From Hominiventricola filiformis (lineage in GTDB: Bacteria; Bacillota; Clostridia; Lachnospirales; Lachnospiraceae): 64,000 bases of DNA. The notes beneath the pieces are model-generated. The model was not told where the DNA came from. It saw nothing but the letters and a program-made list of their open reading frames with translations, and searched no databases. Below are positions 41,878 through 51,394 of the stretch, piece after piece. Each line of letters starts with the position of its first letter. Within the stretch, counting starts at the first letter, position 1. The translations under genes were made by a program, and so were the position numbers. The stretch spans positions 151,355 to 215,354 of the forward strand of contig NZ_JAJEPS010000005.1 in NCBI RefSeq assembly GCF_020686965.1, read 5' to 3'.

Positions 41878-42959
41878 GGGAACAACCTCCCCTCGAATTT
41901 TGTGAAATCAATGGTCTGGAAGCGCACCCGGGAACCACAGTAGCTGCGAAGTACCTCTGCCTGGAAGTCAAAACAGATCAGTGTGCCTGGGCGCTCGGAT
42001 AGTTCGAGGGAGGTGTTGAAGCGTGCGATACGGGGCAGATCGCAGAAATAGCCAAACAGGACTGGTGAGCCATCCGGTGAAACACCGTCATGCTCAATAG
42101 CCAGTCCGGGCTGCCTCGCAGTAAGACCTTGGAGCAGAATGCGGTCCAGCTCCGCAGTTTTCACAGGGTCGCACAGCAGTGCAAGTATCACCTCCCCCTG
42201 ATGGTTGTTGGTAAGATAAAGAAAATGCTCATAGCTGCCATCCAGCATGAAGAAATCATGTTTGCGTCCTCCGGTGCTGGTCAAAATCTGGTAAGCCAGA
42301 TCCATGCTGTTGCCCAGAATCAGTCCATGAACATCCTCATGGCGAAACTGTGGGGCCAGGCGCTGTTGGCAGATTACGCTCCAAATCAATGCCTTGACCC
42401 GCATTTCCGATTTGTAGCGCCACTTCATCAGGGCGCTGCTGCTGTTGTAGGTCACGAAGATGCCGGAGGGCGCAAGGAGTATTCCGGTGGAGCGGGAACT
42501 GCGGATCTTCGTGGTGTCGATCCCCATTTCTTTCACTTCTCTGGAACTGAAAAAAGCAGGATAGACAATCCTGCCGCCAGCGTAACCATCCGGCGCAAAA
42601 ATTGCCGGTTTTTCATCCCGATACACACATACACCCGCATTATCCATGGTCACATAGGTTTCTGCCAGGCGGTGTAGCCGGAGTCTTCGGTCAATTTCGC
42701 ATTTCAAACGGTTGGTGTCGGTATCTCCTGTCAGGTAGCTGGCAAACCTGTCCGGCCGGCTTTCCAGCAGAGTGGCTTTGGCTCGCGGCCCCAGACGGTA
42801 GCCGCGCAGTTTATCCCGGTAATAGGTACGCAGCAGCCCGTCTTTTTTCAGTGCAGTGACAACAGACTCCAGATAATATGGACTGCCGGGAAGTCTGTTA
42901 AGCTGGTCTGTGGGGAACTCGCCGGAGATGGCAGTCAGAGAGAGAAGCCTGTACGCCAT
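41874..42959 (-). CDS. Hypothetical protein with N-terminal winged-helix-like region
   Basis: 361 residues from the ATG at 42959. An AAGGAGG lies 34 bases upstream next to an in-frame GTG (42993), so the start may be further up. Residues 1-70 (MAYRLLSLTAISGEF, ESVVTALKKDGLLRTY, YRLGPRAKATL) look like a winged helix. The remainder is unknown, with FVTYNSSSALMKWRYKSEMR and YEHFLYLTNNHQGEV. It always seems to sit next to VirD4 in such elements. The stop codon overlaps the start of virD4. Confidence 0.6.
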   Translation of the reverse strand: MAYRLLSLTAISGEFPTDQLNRLPGSPYYLESVVTALKKDGLLRTYYRDKLRGYRLGPRAKATLLESRPDRFASYLTGDTDTNRLKCEIDRRLRLHRLAETYVTMDNAGVCVYRDEKPAIFAPDGYAGGRIVYPAFFSSREVKEMGIDTTKIRSSRSTGILLAPSGIFVTYNSSSALMKWRYKSEMRVKALIWSVICQQRLAPQFRHEDVHGLILGNSMDLAYQILTSTGGRKHDFFMLDGSYEHFLYLTNNHQGEVILALLCDPVKTAELDRILLQGLTARQPGLAIEHDGVSPDGSPVLFGYFCDLPRIARFNTSLELSERPGTLICFDFQAEVLRSYCGSRVRFQTIDFTKFEGRLFP

Positions 42960-43131
42960 CGTGTCTGGCTGTGGGAATTTCCCAAGTGATCACCTCCTTG
43001 TGGTGTGTGGCTTTTACCGAGACTGCAAGGAACTTCGGTAAAAATCCGTGGTGTAACGACAGAAAAAAGCCCCGAAATCCGGGGCTAAATACGATGTTGC
43101 GGCAGGTCGGACAAGCAATGGCTGAAAATGC

Positions 43132-43794
43132 TCAAAAATCCGAGATGGATTTTAGGGTGTTTTCATGCTCAGCAAGCCAGGCGGGAAACCGCTTTTTTTC
43201 CATGACACTGATTCTGGTACAGTCCTTTTCGCCCAGCGCAGCGGTGTTGTAGGCATCGCAGAGCAGGCCGGTATCGTCAGCCATGACGAAGGTGGAGAGG
43301 ACATCCAGAAGCTGCTTTTCTTCCAGATTGTCGTAGTCACGGATACGCCGGGTGGGAAGGCACTGGTCATAAACCTGCGTAAAGCACACCACACAATCGC
43401 TGAAGCGGGGCATGGGATGCTCTTTGGCGTATTGCTCCAATGAGAAGTAGAACGGGTCGAGCAGAAACTCAGTGTTTTGCCTCTGCTTGCGTTTTGGGAG
43501 CAGACCAGGCAGGGTGACCTCCAGTACACCGTCCTCATAGACAACCTCAATTCCGTGTACAATACCGGCGGATGTCAGGTAATCGCCTTTGCGGATGGTG
43601 GTGCTGGAATATATCAAATGCCGCAGCCTGCAGGCAATTTTCTCTGCCCGCAGGGCGGCATCAGTGGATAAGACTTCATAGTTGTCCGGATAGCGCTGAA
43701 TATCCGTGGTATCCATCGCGTAAAGAGCATTGCTCAAACGGGATATATCATCAAGAATGCTTCCGATTCGGTGTGAGATGATTTTTCGTTCCAA
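43132..43794 (-). CDS. DUF6100-like protein
   Basis: 220 residues, TTG start at 43794 with AGGAGG 7 bases upstream. Helical N-terminus (ISHRIGSILDDISRLSNALYAMDTTDIQRYP), a beta-rich KGDYLTSAGIVHGIEVVYEDGVLEVTLPGLLPK, and a C-terminal helical part with a Cys-containing VVCFTQVYDQCLP. The pattern fits DUF6100 of Clostridial ICEs. Function unknown. Confidence 0.65.
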   Translation of the reverse strand: MERKIISHRIGSILDDISRLSNALYAMDTTDIQRYPDNYEVLSTDAALRAEKIACRLRHLIYSSTTIRKGDYLTSAGIVHGIEVVYEDGVLEVTLPGLLPKRKQRQNTEFLLDPFYFSLEQYAKEHPMPRFSDCVVCFTQVYDQCLPTRRIRDYDNLEEKQLLDVLSTFVMADDTGLLCDAYNTAALGEKDCTRISVMEKKRFPAWLAEHENTLKSISDF

Positions 43795-44322
43795 TCAAGT
43801 TCCTCCTGTTTTCTTAAAGTAATGCACCTGGCCCGCTGCATCCACGGTGCAGAAACCGGAAATGCCAGGGCAGTCAATGCGGCGAATGTCTTCCGGATTA
43901 TCGACCAAAATGATGCGGCGTCCACCGCTGCGGTCATCCCGAAGCGCATGGTTGATCAGGGCCTCCTGGCCGGAAGCTGCGTAGACGATTTCGTATAGTT
44001 CACCGTTTGCAAAGAAGATAAGCTTGACCGGAAAATCACCGGGAGCATGGTATTCCACCTGCCCGATAAAATCCAAGAGTACCCAGGCAGCCCGTATCAG
44101 GGAGTTGTCTGATTTTGCTGCCCAACCAGACGGAAAGTAACCGCCTGTATCAGTTTGAAAAATACGGCCCTGCTTTTGTAGATGGGAGAGCAGGGTCTTG
44201 ATGATTTCTTCTTTGCCAGGGTGAAAGCAAAGAAGCTGCTGCATATTGAGACCGGGATACATCGTGACGATCCGCAGCAGAGCCGCAGCTTCATTTCCAT
44301 AGATTTCAGCCCTGGTCTTCAT
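43795..44322 (-). CDS. DUF5697-like protein
   Basis: 175 residues from the ATG at 44322, with GGAGGTGA upstream; it ends one base before the next start. N-terminal winged-helix-like region (EAAALLRIVTMYPGLNMQQLLCFHPGKEEIIKTLLSHLQKQGRI) and a C-terminal half fitting DUF5697 (VKLIFFANGELYEIVYAASGQEALINHAL). Probably a regulator or accessory factor of transfer. Confidence 0.65.
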   Translation of the reverse strand: MKTRAEIYGNEAAALLRIVTMYPGLNMQQLLCFHPGKEEIIKTLLSHLQKQGRIFQTDTGGYFPSGWAAKSDNSLIRAAWVLLDFIGQVEYHAPGDFPVKLIFFANGELYEIVYAASGQEALINHALRDDRSGGRRIILVDNPEDIRRIDCPGISGFCTVDAAGQVHYFKKTGGT

Positions 44323-44382
44323 GGGTATCACCTCCAATGGCGTAATATAGGCGTATTCAAGACGCATTAAAATAGGAAGGAA

Positions 44383-44430
44383 AGCCAGTCAGTGTAAGCC
44401 AAAAGATGATCTGGTTGGCAAAACTGGCTT
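44383..44430 (-). terminator. Terminator after virB4
   Basis: AAAGCCAGT and ACTGGCTT (minus strand) pair around a long loop with an inner GCCAACCAG...CTTGGC-like pairing. TTTCCTTCC follows. Confidence 0.5.
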
Positions 44431-44490
44431 TTAGGCGTAATGCAGACGCAAAGCAGACGCATAGCGGCGTCTGGCAGGAAAGTTGCACAT
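44431..44490 (-). CDS. Possible 19-residue peptide after virB4
   Basis: ATG at 44490, with GAGGTGATTCCC in front, reading MCNFPARRRYASALRLHYA and ending at 44431. The ribosome-binding site is good, but nothing else supports the ORF. Confidence 0.3.
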   Translation of the reverse strand: MCNFPARRRYASALRLHYA

Positions 44491-44515
44491 GGGAATCACC
44501 TCGCTCTTCAAATTG

Positions 44516-47500
44516 TTATATCTGCTGTTCGGCAGATGTGGATTGTTCACGGCGTTTTCGCTCTACGATTTCACGCAGCTCGCGGCGGTCGGTAGTAATC
44601 AGATCCTTTTCCAGAGGGCTGGCTTTGAATTCCACCATAATATTGTTGTTATTGGTAGAAATCAGACCGTGACCTCTTTCAAAGTGAGTGATCTCCATTG
44701 TTTCAGCATCGGACAGGTGCAGGGCTTCCTGTACCCGCTGGGCTTCGTCGTCCTCCAGATTCAGAATGATCTTGGTCTTGGAGTTGTTGATGATGCCCTT
44801 ACCAAATCTGCCGCCGTCAAGGTCAAAGAAATCGGCAAGATCCTGGCTTGCAAAAATCGAGGCGCCGCCGTAACCGCGTATGGTTTTGGCAATTTCCAAA
44901 AGGAAATCGCCAGCCAATCTTACACCAGCAGCACCGGCGCCGGATAGAAGCTGCCAGCACTCATCGATGAAGATGGCTTTTTCTTCTGTACGGTCGGCTT
45001 TGGCTCTGTCCCAAACAAAGTCCAGCGCCACAAACATACCTACGGTGAGCAGATCTCCCGTGAGGGAGGAAATATCCAAAACAGTGTACTTGTTGTCGAG
45101 CCGAACATTGGTCTGCTTATTGAAGGTGCTGGCGCTTCCGTTTACCAGACGGTTTAGGATGTGGGCCATGCGCATCGTTTCCTTGGAGGTTTTCAAAATT
45201 TCGTACAGGTCACCAAGCACCGGCATCTCACGGTACTGGCCGGGCTTTGCAGGGTCTTCCAAAGAGGCATTATCATGAGTGATGCCTTTTGTGTTATAGG
45301 TACGAACAAGGGCTTCGTCCAAAAGCTGTCGTTCCTCGTGAGACATATCGGGGATCAGCAGACTGAAAAATATGTGGAGCTGCTGGATCTTTGCTGCAAG
45401 TTCAGATAACTGGATGCCTGGACCGTCCAGAAGTTCATTCACCGAGCGGTCTACCCGCCGAATCTCCATAACATTGATGCAGTGGGGACTGGCCGGTGAA
45501 ATCTGGATAAAGGAGCCGCCCACATTGGAGCAGGCGCGATGGAATTCATGGCCTTTTAGGGGCGCAACAATGAAAATGGGGATATTTTTCCGCCTCATTC
45601 GCAGCGCCATCAACTGCATGGTAAAAGTTTTGCCGGCTCCGCTCGTGCCAAGGATCGACATATTGGCGTTCTTATAGACCGCAGAATTGAAGATGTCCAC
45701 GATAATAAGGGAGCTGTTGTACTTGTTGACGCCCAGCAGGATACCGTTATCATCACACATCTCATAGGAGGTAAAGGGATAACAGCTTGCCGCACCGCCT
45801 GTCAGCAGGTTGCGTTTACCGCGCTCATACAGTTTCTTTTCCATTGCCACCAATGGAAGGGCAGATAAAAACGCCTGTTCCTCCCGAAAATGGCAGGTGC
45901 AGGCGTTCATGTCTTGTGAGAGCAGGAGCTTTTTCATCTCGCTGACCTTCCATTCCAAGTCTTCCTCGTTGGAGGCAGTAATGGTAATCAGCAGATTCAA
46001 GTAGTAGAAGTCCTCGTTGTTGGCAAGGCCCTCTTTGAGAAAGTACCCGCTTCGGATAGCGCCATCAATGTCATCAAAGTCGGTGTTGGTGTCGCTGGCG
46101 TCCTTGATTTTGGAACGGTTGATACGCAGCTGCTGTCCGACTTTCTGGATGATGGTTTCTTTGGGCTGACGGGAGAGGAACATATCCATATCGATCCCGT
46201 CACCGGCATTGACGATAAGACTGAGCCAGCCGGCTGGAACCTGCGTTTTGTAGCCATCAGAGGGCACCAGCAAATAAGCATAATACAGACCGTCAATGCA
46301 GATATGGTGACCATGCGTGAAGTCAATGCTTTTTGGCGCACAGAATTCGGTGGCAGGGATATGGTCGATCTCACTGTCGCGCCCTTTGGCAAGGTACTCA
46401 GCCACAACCTCCTGTGCCCGGACGGAGAGCGGCTTTACAGCACTTTCATTTCTGCAGAGCAGGTTATAGAGGACATCTACGGTAAACTCATCCCAGTTTT
46501 CCGGAACGATGACCTCGTTACCGCACTGACGGAGGTAGTTGGTAGCAGTATGGACTGCACTTTGCAGGGCATTGATTGCCTCGCCTTCTTCATCAGAGCG
46601 CTTGGTGTTGCTCCACGGCTCATATTCAAAAATCAGGAAGAAACGTCGGGTAATTGCCTCACGGGAACCGATCTGCTGAACGAACTGGAGGTAGTCTTCC
46701 TGCATGAGCAGACACTGTTCATTGGTCTCCTGTTCCATCTCCTTCCGAACGGTATCCAGATGGCGGTTGATCTCTGCCCGACGTGTCAGTACCTTGATTT
46801 GCAGCTTGATGGGGCTGATTTTCAAGTAGGATACAAAGGAATAGATGATGTTCCGCTGTTCCTGGGCGCTGCGCAGCATAAAATTGATGGGTACTACCTC
46901 GACGACCTTGACATAGCGGTGGTCCTTCGTGTAGATGATGCCGTTTTCAATTTTGGAAATCGGCAGATAATCTGCTACCGGGTTAAGGCAGGCGGGCTTC
47001 GGCTCCTGAGTGCGGATAGGGCGTTTTACTTTGCGCTCCTTGGAGACCTTCTTTTTTTGCTTGGCGGCTTTCTTCTCCTTGGCAGGCTTCTGCTTTTTCA
47101 CAGGACGGAGTTTTTGGCGGATCTCGTAGCTACGAACTTCATCAAACTCCGCTGGGAAATCCTCTCTGCCGGAGCGCCGTGACCGTCTGGGAGCCTTGTC
47201 GGGCTTGTGTACCTTCTTTTTAATATGCTTGCCGCCATGCTCTGCCGCAGGAACCGCATCTTCTGCGCTGTTACCGCCTACAATGCGGCGGTTTCGCAGG
47301 TACTTTATGAAAATCAGCAGAAAAGAGGAAAGGCTCTCACCGGAAACTCCGATAAGCGCCACCAATGCTGCTGGCAGTGCGGTCAGGCACAAAGCGATGA
47401 TACGGGCAGTCAGGCCAAGAGGGAGCAATGAAAAAACCGGCACACCAATGGCAAATGCCAGGATACCGGCTTCAATCACATTGCGGGCTTTGAACATACC

Positions 47501-47572
47501 ACCGAAGAAGGTGCCTGACTCGATGAAATTCGGTGGTATTATGTAGGTATCTCGGTCGATTTTATGATTCAT
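44516..47572 (-). CDS. virB4: PrgI-VirB4 fusion, conjugation ATPase
   Basis: 1018 residues. Residues 1-95 form a PrgI/VirB3-like module with two TM helices (IEAGILAFAIGVPVFSLLPLG, IIALCLTALPAALVALIGV). Residues about 120-190 are a Lys/Arg-rich linker. The rest is VirB4: PIKLQIKVLTRRAEINRHLD, Walker A LGTSGAGKTFTM near residue 640 and Walker B KAIFIDECWQLL near 870. It powers the type IV secretion channel. In most Firmicutes elements PrgI and VirB4 are separate genes, and here they are joined. Family resembles the CD1110 type of C. difficile elements. Confidence 0.92.
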   Translation of the reverse strand: MNHKIDRDTYIIPPNFIESGTFFGGMFKARNVIEAGILAFAIGVPVFSLLPLGLTARIIALCLTALPAALVALIGVSGESLSSFLLIFIKYLRNRRIVGGNSAEDAVPAAEHGGKHIKKKVHKPDKAPRRSRRSGREDFPAEFDEVRSYEIRQKLRPVKKQKPAKEKKAAKQKKKVSKERKVKRPIRTQEPKPACLNPVADYLPISKIENGIIYTKDHRYVKVVEVVPINFMLRSAQEQRNIIYSFVSYLKISPIKLQIKVLTRRAEINRHLDTVRKEMEQETNEQCLLMQEDYLQFVQQIGSREAITRRFFLIFEYEPWSNTKRSDEEGEAINALQSAVHTATNYLRQCGNEVIVPENWDEFTVDVLYNLLCRNESAVKPLSVRAQEVVAEYLAKGRDSEIDHIPATEFCAPKSIDFTHGHHICIDGLYYAYLLVPSDGYKTQVPAGWLSLIVNAGDGIDMDMFLSRQPKETIIQKVGQQLRINRSKIKDASDTNTDFDDIDGAIRSGYFLKEGLANNEDFYYLNLLITITASNEEDLEWKVSEMKKLLLSQDMNACTCHFREEQAFLSALPLVAMEKKLYERGKRNLLTGGAASCYPFTSYEMCDDNGILLGVNKYNSSLIIVDIFNSAVYKNANMSILGTSGAGKTFTMQLMALRMRRKNIPIFIVAPLKGHEFHRACSNVGGSFIQISPASPHCINVMEIRRVDRSVNELLDGPGIQLSELAAKIQQLHIFFSLLIPDMSHEERQLLDEALVRTYNTKGITHDNASLEDPAKPGQYREMPVLGDLYEILKTSKETMRMAHILNRLVNGSASTFNKQTNVRLDNKYTVLDISSLTGDLLTVGMFVALDFVWDRAKADRTEEKAIFIDECWQLLSGAGAAGVRLAGDFLLEIAKTIRGYGGASIFASQDLADFFDLDGGRFGKGIINNSKTKIILNLEDDEAQRVQEALHLSDAETMEITHFERGHGLISTNNNNIMVEFKASPLEKDLITTDRRELREIVERKRREQSTSAEQQI

Positions 47573-47605
47573 GATTAACCTCGTTTCCGAAGCCGGGCGG
47601 GCACA

Positions 47606-48982
47606 TCAGCCGATAATCCAGAACGGACCGCCAGCTCCAGCGCGCCGGCTGGCCTCATTTAAGATAATGGACAGATCCCAGAGCTGTTCGCTCCGTGTGT
47701 AACTGGCAGGGTCAGCCACCATGATCTTGCCGTCTTTTACGCCACGCAGGACAATGAAGTGACCGGAAGAGGTAAAGTGGCCTTCAGACATGATTGCTAC
47801 TACCAGTTTACCATTAGCCAGTGCGTCTGTGATGCGCTGTGGTTCCGCAGTGGTACAGCCGGAAACCGGAAGCCCCCATTCCCCAGCGGCGGCAGGTATC
47901 AGCGCATGGTAAGAACCACTGCTTTTACACCAGTAGCCGTTGTTGTAAGACCACTCGGCCATCTCCACAGGGTCAACCATATCGTCCGTCAGAGAGGACA
48001 CCACGATTGCCATAGCGGTAGGGCCGCAGCCATAACCGCCAATATTGTCCGTACCATATGCTTTACCGGCATAGCGTTCATCCAGCTGATTGTAGTAAAC
48101 AACAGGTGTGATCCCGTCGGTGAAAGTAACATCGCCCAGAGCGGTGATGCTGTTTCCGGTCCACGCTTCCAGATTTTGCAGCAGACCATCGCCCAAGAAC
48201 AGGCTTAGGTTGGAAGCGTAATCAGATGCAAGCTCCTTTTGGTCATCGGTAAGCTGGAATACAACATCAGAAAAATAGGACTCACCGTTGTAACGGACAG
48301 TATAGACCATCCATGTTTCGGACACCGTTGTTTCTTCCCCAGTCTCCGGATCAGTCACGGTGCTCTCACGAATCTCTTGCTTGCTGGTGTAGGAATATAG
48401 ATGCTGTTTGTTTTCCCGCAGGGTGGCGGCAAGGTCATTCAGAGAAATGCTTTCAAAATCCTTGTCTTTGGCCGCACAATACTGAGAGATAAATAGGTTG
48501 GCGTTATAAATGGGACCGCTGGAATAGGCGTTTTTGACCTCCATATGGTCGGCTCCCGATGCCGCAAAGTCAGCTTCGATCCGGGCAAGTACATCATCCA
48601 GTGCCTCGCCCAAGATGCCGTTGAGGGTAAAGGTGATCTCGTTGGCGTTCTCAATAATCGCTGTTTTGCTATTCAAAATCGGAATTTCGGGGTCAGATGG
48701 CGAAAAGGCATTGGTCAGTCCGCCGAAAATAAGACCGGGGAGCATGAGAACAAATAATACCGGCAGCATAAGCAGGGCAATGACTGCCACAATGATTTTT
48801 CCGATATGCTTCCGGCCTGCCCACACTGCGCCTGCAACTGCACCGTAAGGACCGCCTGCGGCAGCGCCTTTGGCAGCGGAGGAAATAGCTTTTCCGGTTT
48901 TGATTGCGCCGCGGATGGTATGCGCTGCGGAGGCACCGGTCTCCACAGCTTCGGAAAAACTGCTTTTTTGATCTTCTGGCAT
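47606..48982 (-). CDS. C39-like peptidase / T4SS membrane protein
   Basis: 458 residues. One TM (residues about 62-88, IIVAVIALLMLPVLFVLMLPGLIFGG), a middle domain of about 200 residues and a C-terminal cysteine peptidase-like domain (VYYNQLDERYAGKAYG, GYGCGPTAMA with the Cys near residue 318, GHFIVLRGV His near 409, Asp in VADPAS). Likely opens or processes the wall or pilus components during mating. In other Gram-positive T4SS a VirB1-like hydrolase fills this place. Confidence 0.8.
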   Translation of the reverse strand: MPEDQKSSFSEAVETGASAAHTIRGAIKTGKAISSAAKGAAAGGPYGAVAGAVWAGRKHIGKIIVAVIALLMLPVLFVLMLPGLIFGGLTNAFSPSDPEIPILNSKTAIIENANEITFTLNGILGEALDDVLARIEADFAASGADHMEVKNAYSSGPIYNANLFISQYCAAKDKDFESISLNDLAATLRENKQHLYSYTSKQEIRESTVTDPETGEETTVSETWMVYTVRYNGESYFSDVVFQLTDDQKELASDYASNLSLFLGDGLLQNLEAWTGNSITALGDVTFTDGITPVVYYNQLDERYAGKAYGTDNIGGYGCGPTAMAIVVSSLTDDMVDPVEMAEWSYNNGYWCKSSGSYHALIPAAAGEWGLPVSGCTTAEPQRITDALANGKLVVAIMSEGHFTSSGHFIVLRGVKDGKIMVADPASYTRSEQLWDLSIILNEASRRAGAGGPFWIIG

Positions 48983-49978
48983 TTATATCTTGTCCTTTCT
49001 CCTCGGGGCTGGAGGCAGCTTTTTGACAATGGACTCGTTGAAGGCGATAGAACCGTCAGGAGCCATATAGGGCGATTTGTCAACAGCATCCACAGCGTAC
49101 TGCTTATACCATGCTGTGCCATCCACGGCATGAACGGTGGTGTACTGGCCTTCCGGGGCAACATATTGGTCTGCGTGGTACATACCAAAGGAGATGCCTT
49201 CGGGATGTTCCGCAGTCACTTCTGTGCCGGTGATGCGGCCGCCGCCAATTTCGACATTTTGGAAGGTCGGAACATTTTCAGCTCCGGATTCCAGTGCCGC
49301 ATATCCCATGTAAGAGTGCAGGGCTTCGGCGGCTTTTTCACCGGAAATGGCCCCCATCTGGCTGATACTGCCCGTGGCTACGCTGCCGATTACATTGTTG
49401 GCAAAATTGCCGCCCTTACTAACGGAAGAAGCGTACATATGGCCGCCGATTCCTCCGGCTGCAGCATCGCCTAAAAGACTGCCAAGACCGGAAGGCTTGG
49501 AGCCGGGAGTTGTGGTGGCTGTTTTGATGGCACTGTTTGTGACTTTTCGGCTCACCACTCCAGAAAGACCGCCGCTGGCAAACCCTGCTCCAAAGCCGCC
49601 GCTGCCTTTACCACCGTTTGAGTTGACATTGGTGGAACTGCTGTTTCTCCCGCCGCCAAAGTGGTGACTGGAAAAGTTCTTGATGCCGCCGATGCCTCTG
49701 GCAGCAATCATAGCCTCAGCCAGCATGCTGCCGCCGGTATGTCCTACATTGACACCAAGACTGGAGAGGAAGGAATCGATTTTCTGGCCGACTTTGAGAA
49801 AGCCGATAGCACAGAGAAACCAGATAAACACATTGCCGGAAACGGCTTCTTTTCCCACAGCGTCTACCTGAGCCTGCACATCGCTTTCGGAGATAGCGGC
49901 AAAAGCCGGCTGGCAGAGCAGGCAGGAGAGAATTGCGACTGTAAAGGCCGCAAACAAAATTTTTTTGAGTTTCTTCAA
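48983..49978 (-). CDS. T4SS membrane protein with Gly/Ser-rich region
   Basis: 331 residues with a TTG start at 49978 behind AAGGAGG. Signal peptide (KKILFAAFTVAILSCLLCQPAFA), a second hydrophobic stretch (VFIWFLCAIGFLKVG), then a long Gly/Ser/Ala-rich region (100-230) and a beta-rich end (GGRITGTEVTAEHPEGISFGMYHADQYVAPEG). It adjoins the VirB6-like gene and may be part of the same membrane complex. No named family. Confidence 0.65.
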   Translation of the reverse strand: MKKLKKILFAAFTVAILSCLLCQPAFAAISESDVQAQVDAVGKEAVSGNVFIWFLCAIGFLKVGQKIDSFLSSLGVNVGHTGGSMLAEAMIAARGIGGIKNFSSHHFGGGRNSSSTNVNSNGGKGSGGFGAGFASGGLSGVVSRKVTNSAIKTATTTPGSKPSGLGSLLGDAAAGGIGGHMYASSVSKGGNFANNVIGSVATGSISQMGAISGEKAAEALHSYMGYAALESGAENVPTFQNVEIGGGRITGTEVTAEHPEGISFGMYHADQYVAPEGQYTTVHAVDGTAWYKQYAVDAVDKSPYMAPDGSIAFNESIVKKLPPAPRRKDKI

Positions 49979-49991
49979 GGATAAGACCTCC

Positions 49992-50702
49992 TTACAACGA
50001 AAGCGGGTTCGCAAGGAAGGACCCCACCATGCTTGTGAACAGGCGCAGGCACCAGGCGTTCATGACCAATAGGAAAATTTGACCGCCAAGCATCCGGCAC
50101 CAGGATTTCCAGATGTTTGCTGTGGTCTGACTGGCGCCCATAGAAAAAGCCACAGGAGCCGTGTAGACCAGTACACCGAGCAGCACATACCGTTCAGCTG
50201 CCTCGAACAGAAGTTTTAGGTAATTCCAGGCCAGGATGAGAACCAAAATCAAGGTAATCAGCGCCACAGCCCCATTGGCACACACACCGATGATGACCAG
50301 CATTACGGAATTGAAGTCTGCAAAGCTTAATGCAGGAAGGTCAGAGTCCATGATCCAGTGGTAGGGGGTGCCGCCGATGGTAAGAACAATATTGACGATT
50401 TCATCTGAAAAGAGCGTCAGCAGGATAAAAATAACGGAACGGATACTCAGCTTTACCGGGTCTTCTGCTTCCACACCTGCGCCAAGACCGAAGTTTTTGA
50501 ATAACTGCCAGACCCAGTTGAGCAGGATGATCCCGATTGCCAGAGCCACGAAAACAGAGTACATAGTCTCTGCTGCGGGAAAATAACGCAGAAATACAGC
50601 CATATCACAGCCCAGCGCACCCAAAACCGATGTGGTCACCAGATCAAGACCGGCCATTACCTGTTCTGCGATCCATTCCACTATGCCGTCTAAAATGCCC
50701 AT
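49992..50702 (-). CDS. VirB6/TrbL-like membrane protein
   Basis: 236 residues with six or seven hydrophobic helices (MYSVFVALAIGIILLNWVWQLF, SIRSVIFILLTLFSDEIVNIVL, VMLVIIGVCANGAVALITLILVLILAW). The EAAERYVLLGVLVYTAPVAFSMGAS motif is typical of the ICE VirB6 type (CD1112-like). Forms part of the mating channel. Confidence 0.8.
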   Translation of the reverse strand: MGILDGIVEWIAEQVMAGLDLVTTSVLGALGCDMAVFLRYFPAAETMYSVFVALAIGIILLNWVWQLFKNFGLGAGVEAEDPVKLSIRSVIFILLTLFSDEIVNIVLTIGGTPYHWIMDSDLPALSFADFNSVMLVIIGVCANGAVALITLILVLILAWNYLKLLFEAAERYVLLGVLVYTAPVAFSMGASQTTANIWKSWCRMLGGQIFLLVMNAWCLRLFTSMVGSFLANPLSL

Positions 50703-50742
50703 AAATGCAAGCCTCCTTTCCGGCGAGCAGTCAGACGGTCAA

Positions 50743-51144
50743 TCAGCCTGTCCATTGTCCGCCACTAAAGAGCGGCGTCACATACGCCATGATAAAGCCC
50801 AAGCCATTGAGGATAGCCCAGGTGATACAGATTCGTTTGAGCCAGGCGCGGCTTTCATCCACCGTCCGTCCGGAACGGGAGAAGTTCATGAGCAGCAAGG
50901 CTACCGAAGCAGTGACGATGGCGGCGATAGTGGAGATGGCAAGGATTTGGGTGTATACATCCTGCATGATCTCTTTGGCCTTGGTCCATACATCTGTTGC
51001 CGCATAAGCCGGCTGGCAGAATATCATGGACATCATCACACACAGGAAGGCGCTGTAAGCCACTTTGGGCAGCGAAAGCCTGCGCTTGGACTGGGTATCC
51101 GGCTCCTGAAGCTGCGGAGTTTGAGGGGTTTTCGTTTTCTTCAA
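50743..51144 (-). CDS. VirB2/TrbC-like pilin candidate
   Basis: 133 residues, TTG start at 51144 behind GGAGG. Basic Pro-rich N-terminus, signal-like helix ending PAYAA, then two TM helices (YTQILAISTIAAIVTASVALLLMNFS, ICITWAILNGLGFIMAYVTPLF) in the VirB2/TrbC layout, preceding VirB6 as in other systems. Confidence 0.7.
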   Translation of the reverse strand: MKKTKTPQTPQLQEPDTQSKRRLSLPKVAYSAFLCVMMSMIFCQPAYAATDVWTKAKEIMQDVYTQILAISTIAAIVTASVALLLMNFSRSGRTVDESRAWLKRICITWAILNGLGFIMAYVTPLFSGGQWTG

Positions 51145-51191
51145 TTTGCGATCCTCCAATTCTGAATGATTTTTTGATGCTCAATAGGGAA

Positions 51192-51283
51192 CAGAAAAAC
51201 CCACACCTGTCAAAACAAATGTGGGCTTTCAAATGGCCGGGCGGCCATCTGGGCAGCAAAAAAGCACCCTGATGAAAGGTGCC
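51192..51283 (-). terminator. Two consecutive terminator hairpins upstream of the T4SS genes
   Basis: On the minus strand: first GGCACCTTTCATCAGGGTGC followed by TTTTTTG (51257-51283), then CCCACA...TGTGGG followed by TTTTTCTG (51192-51225). A small palindrome ATGGCCGGGCGGCCAT at 51234-51249 lies between. These close off the upstream regulator operon. Confidence 0.75.
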
Positions 51284-51394
51284 GTTACTGTCCTGTTCGG
51301 TTTTGGGTGCAAGTTTGAGCATATTCAGTTTAACACATCGGTATTTACACTGAAAGAGCAGAACCATGCCAATTTTGTTCCCGAATTGTGCCAA

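Noticed and set aside
46304..47182. 292-residue plus-strand ORF inside virB4
   Set aside because: Antisense shadow of the conserved VirB4 coding sequence with no recognisable protein features.
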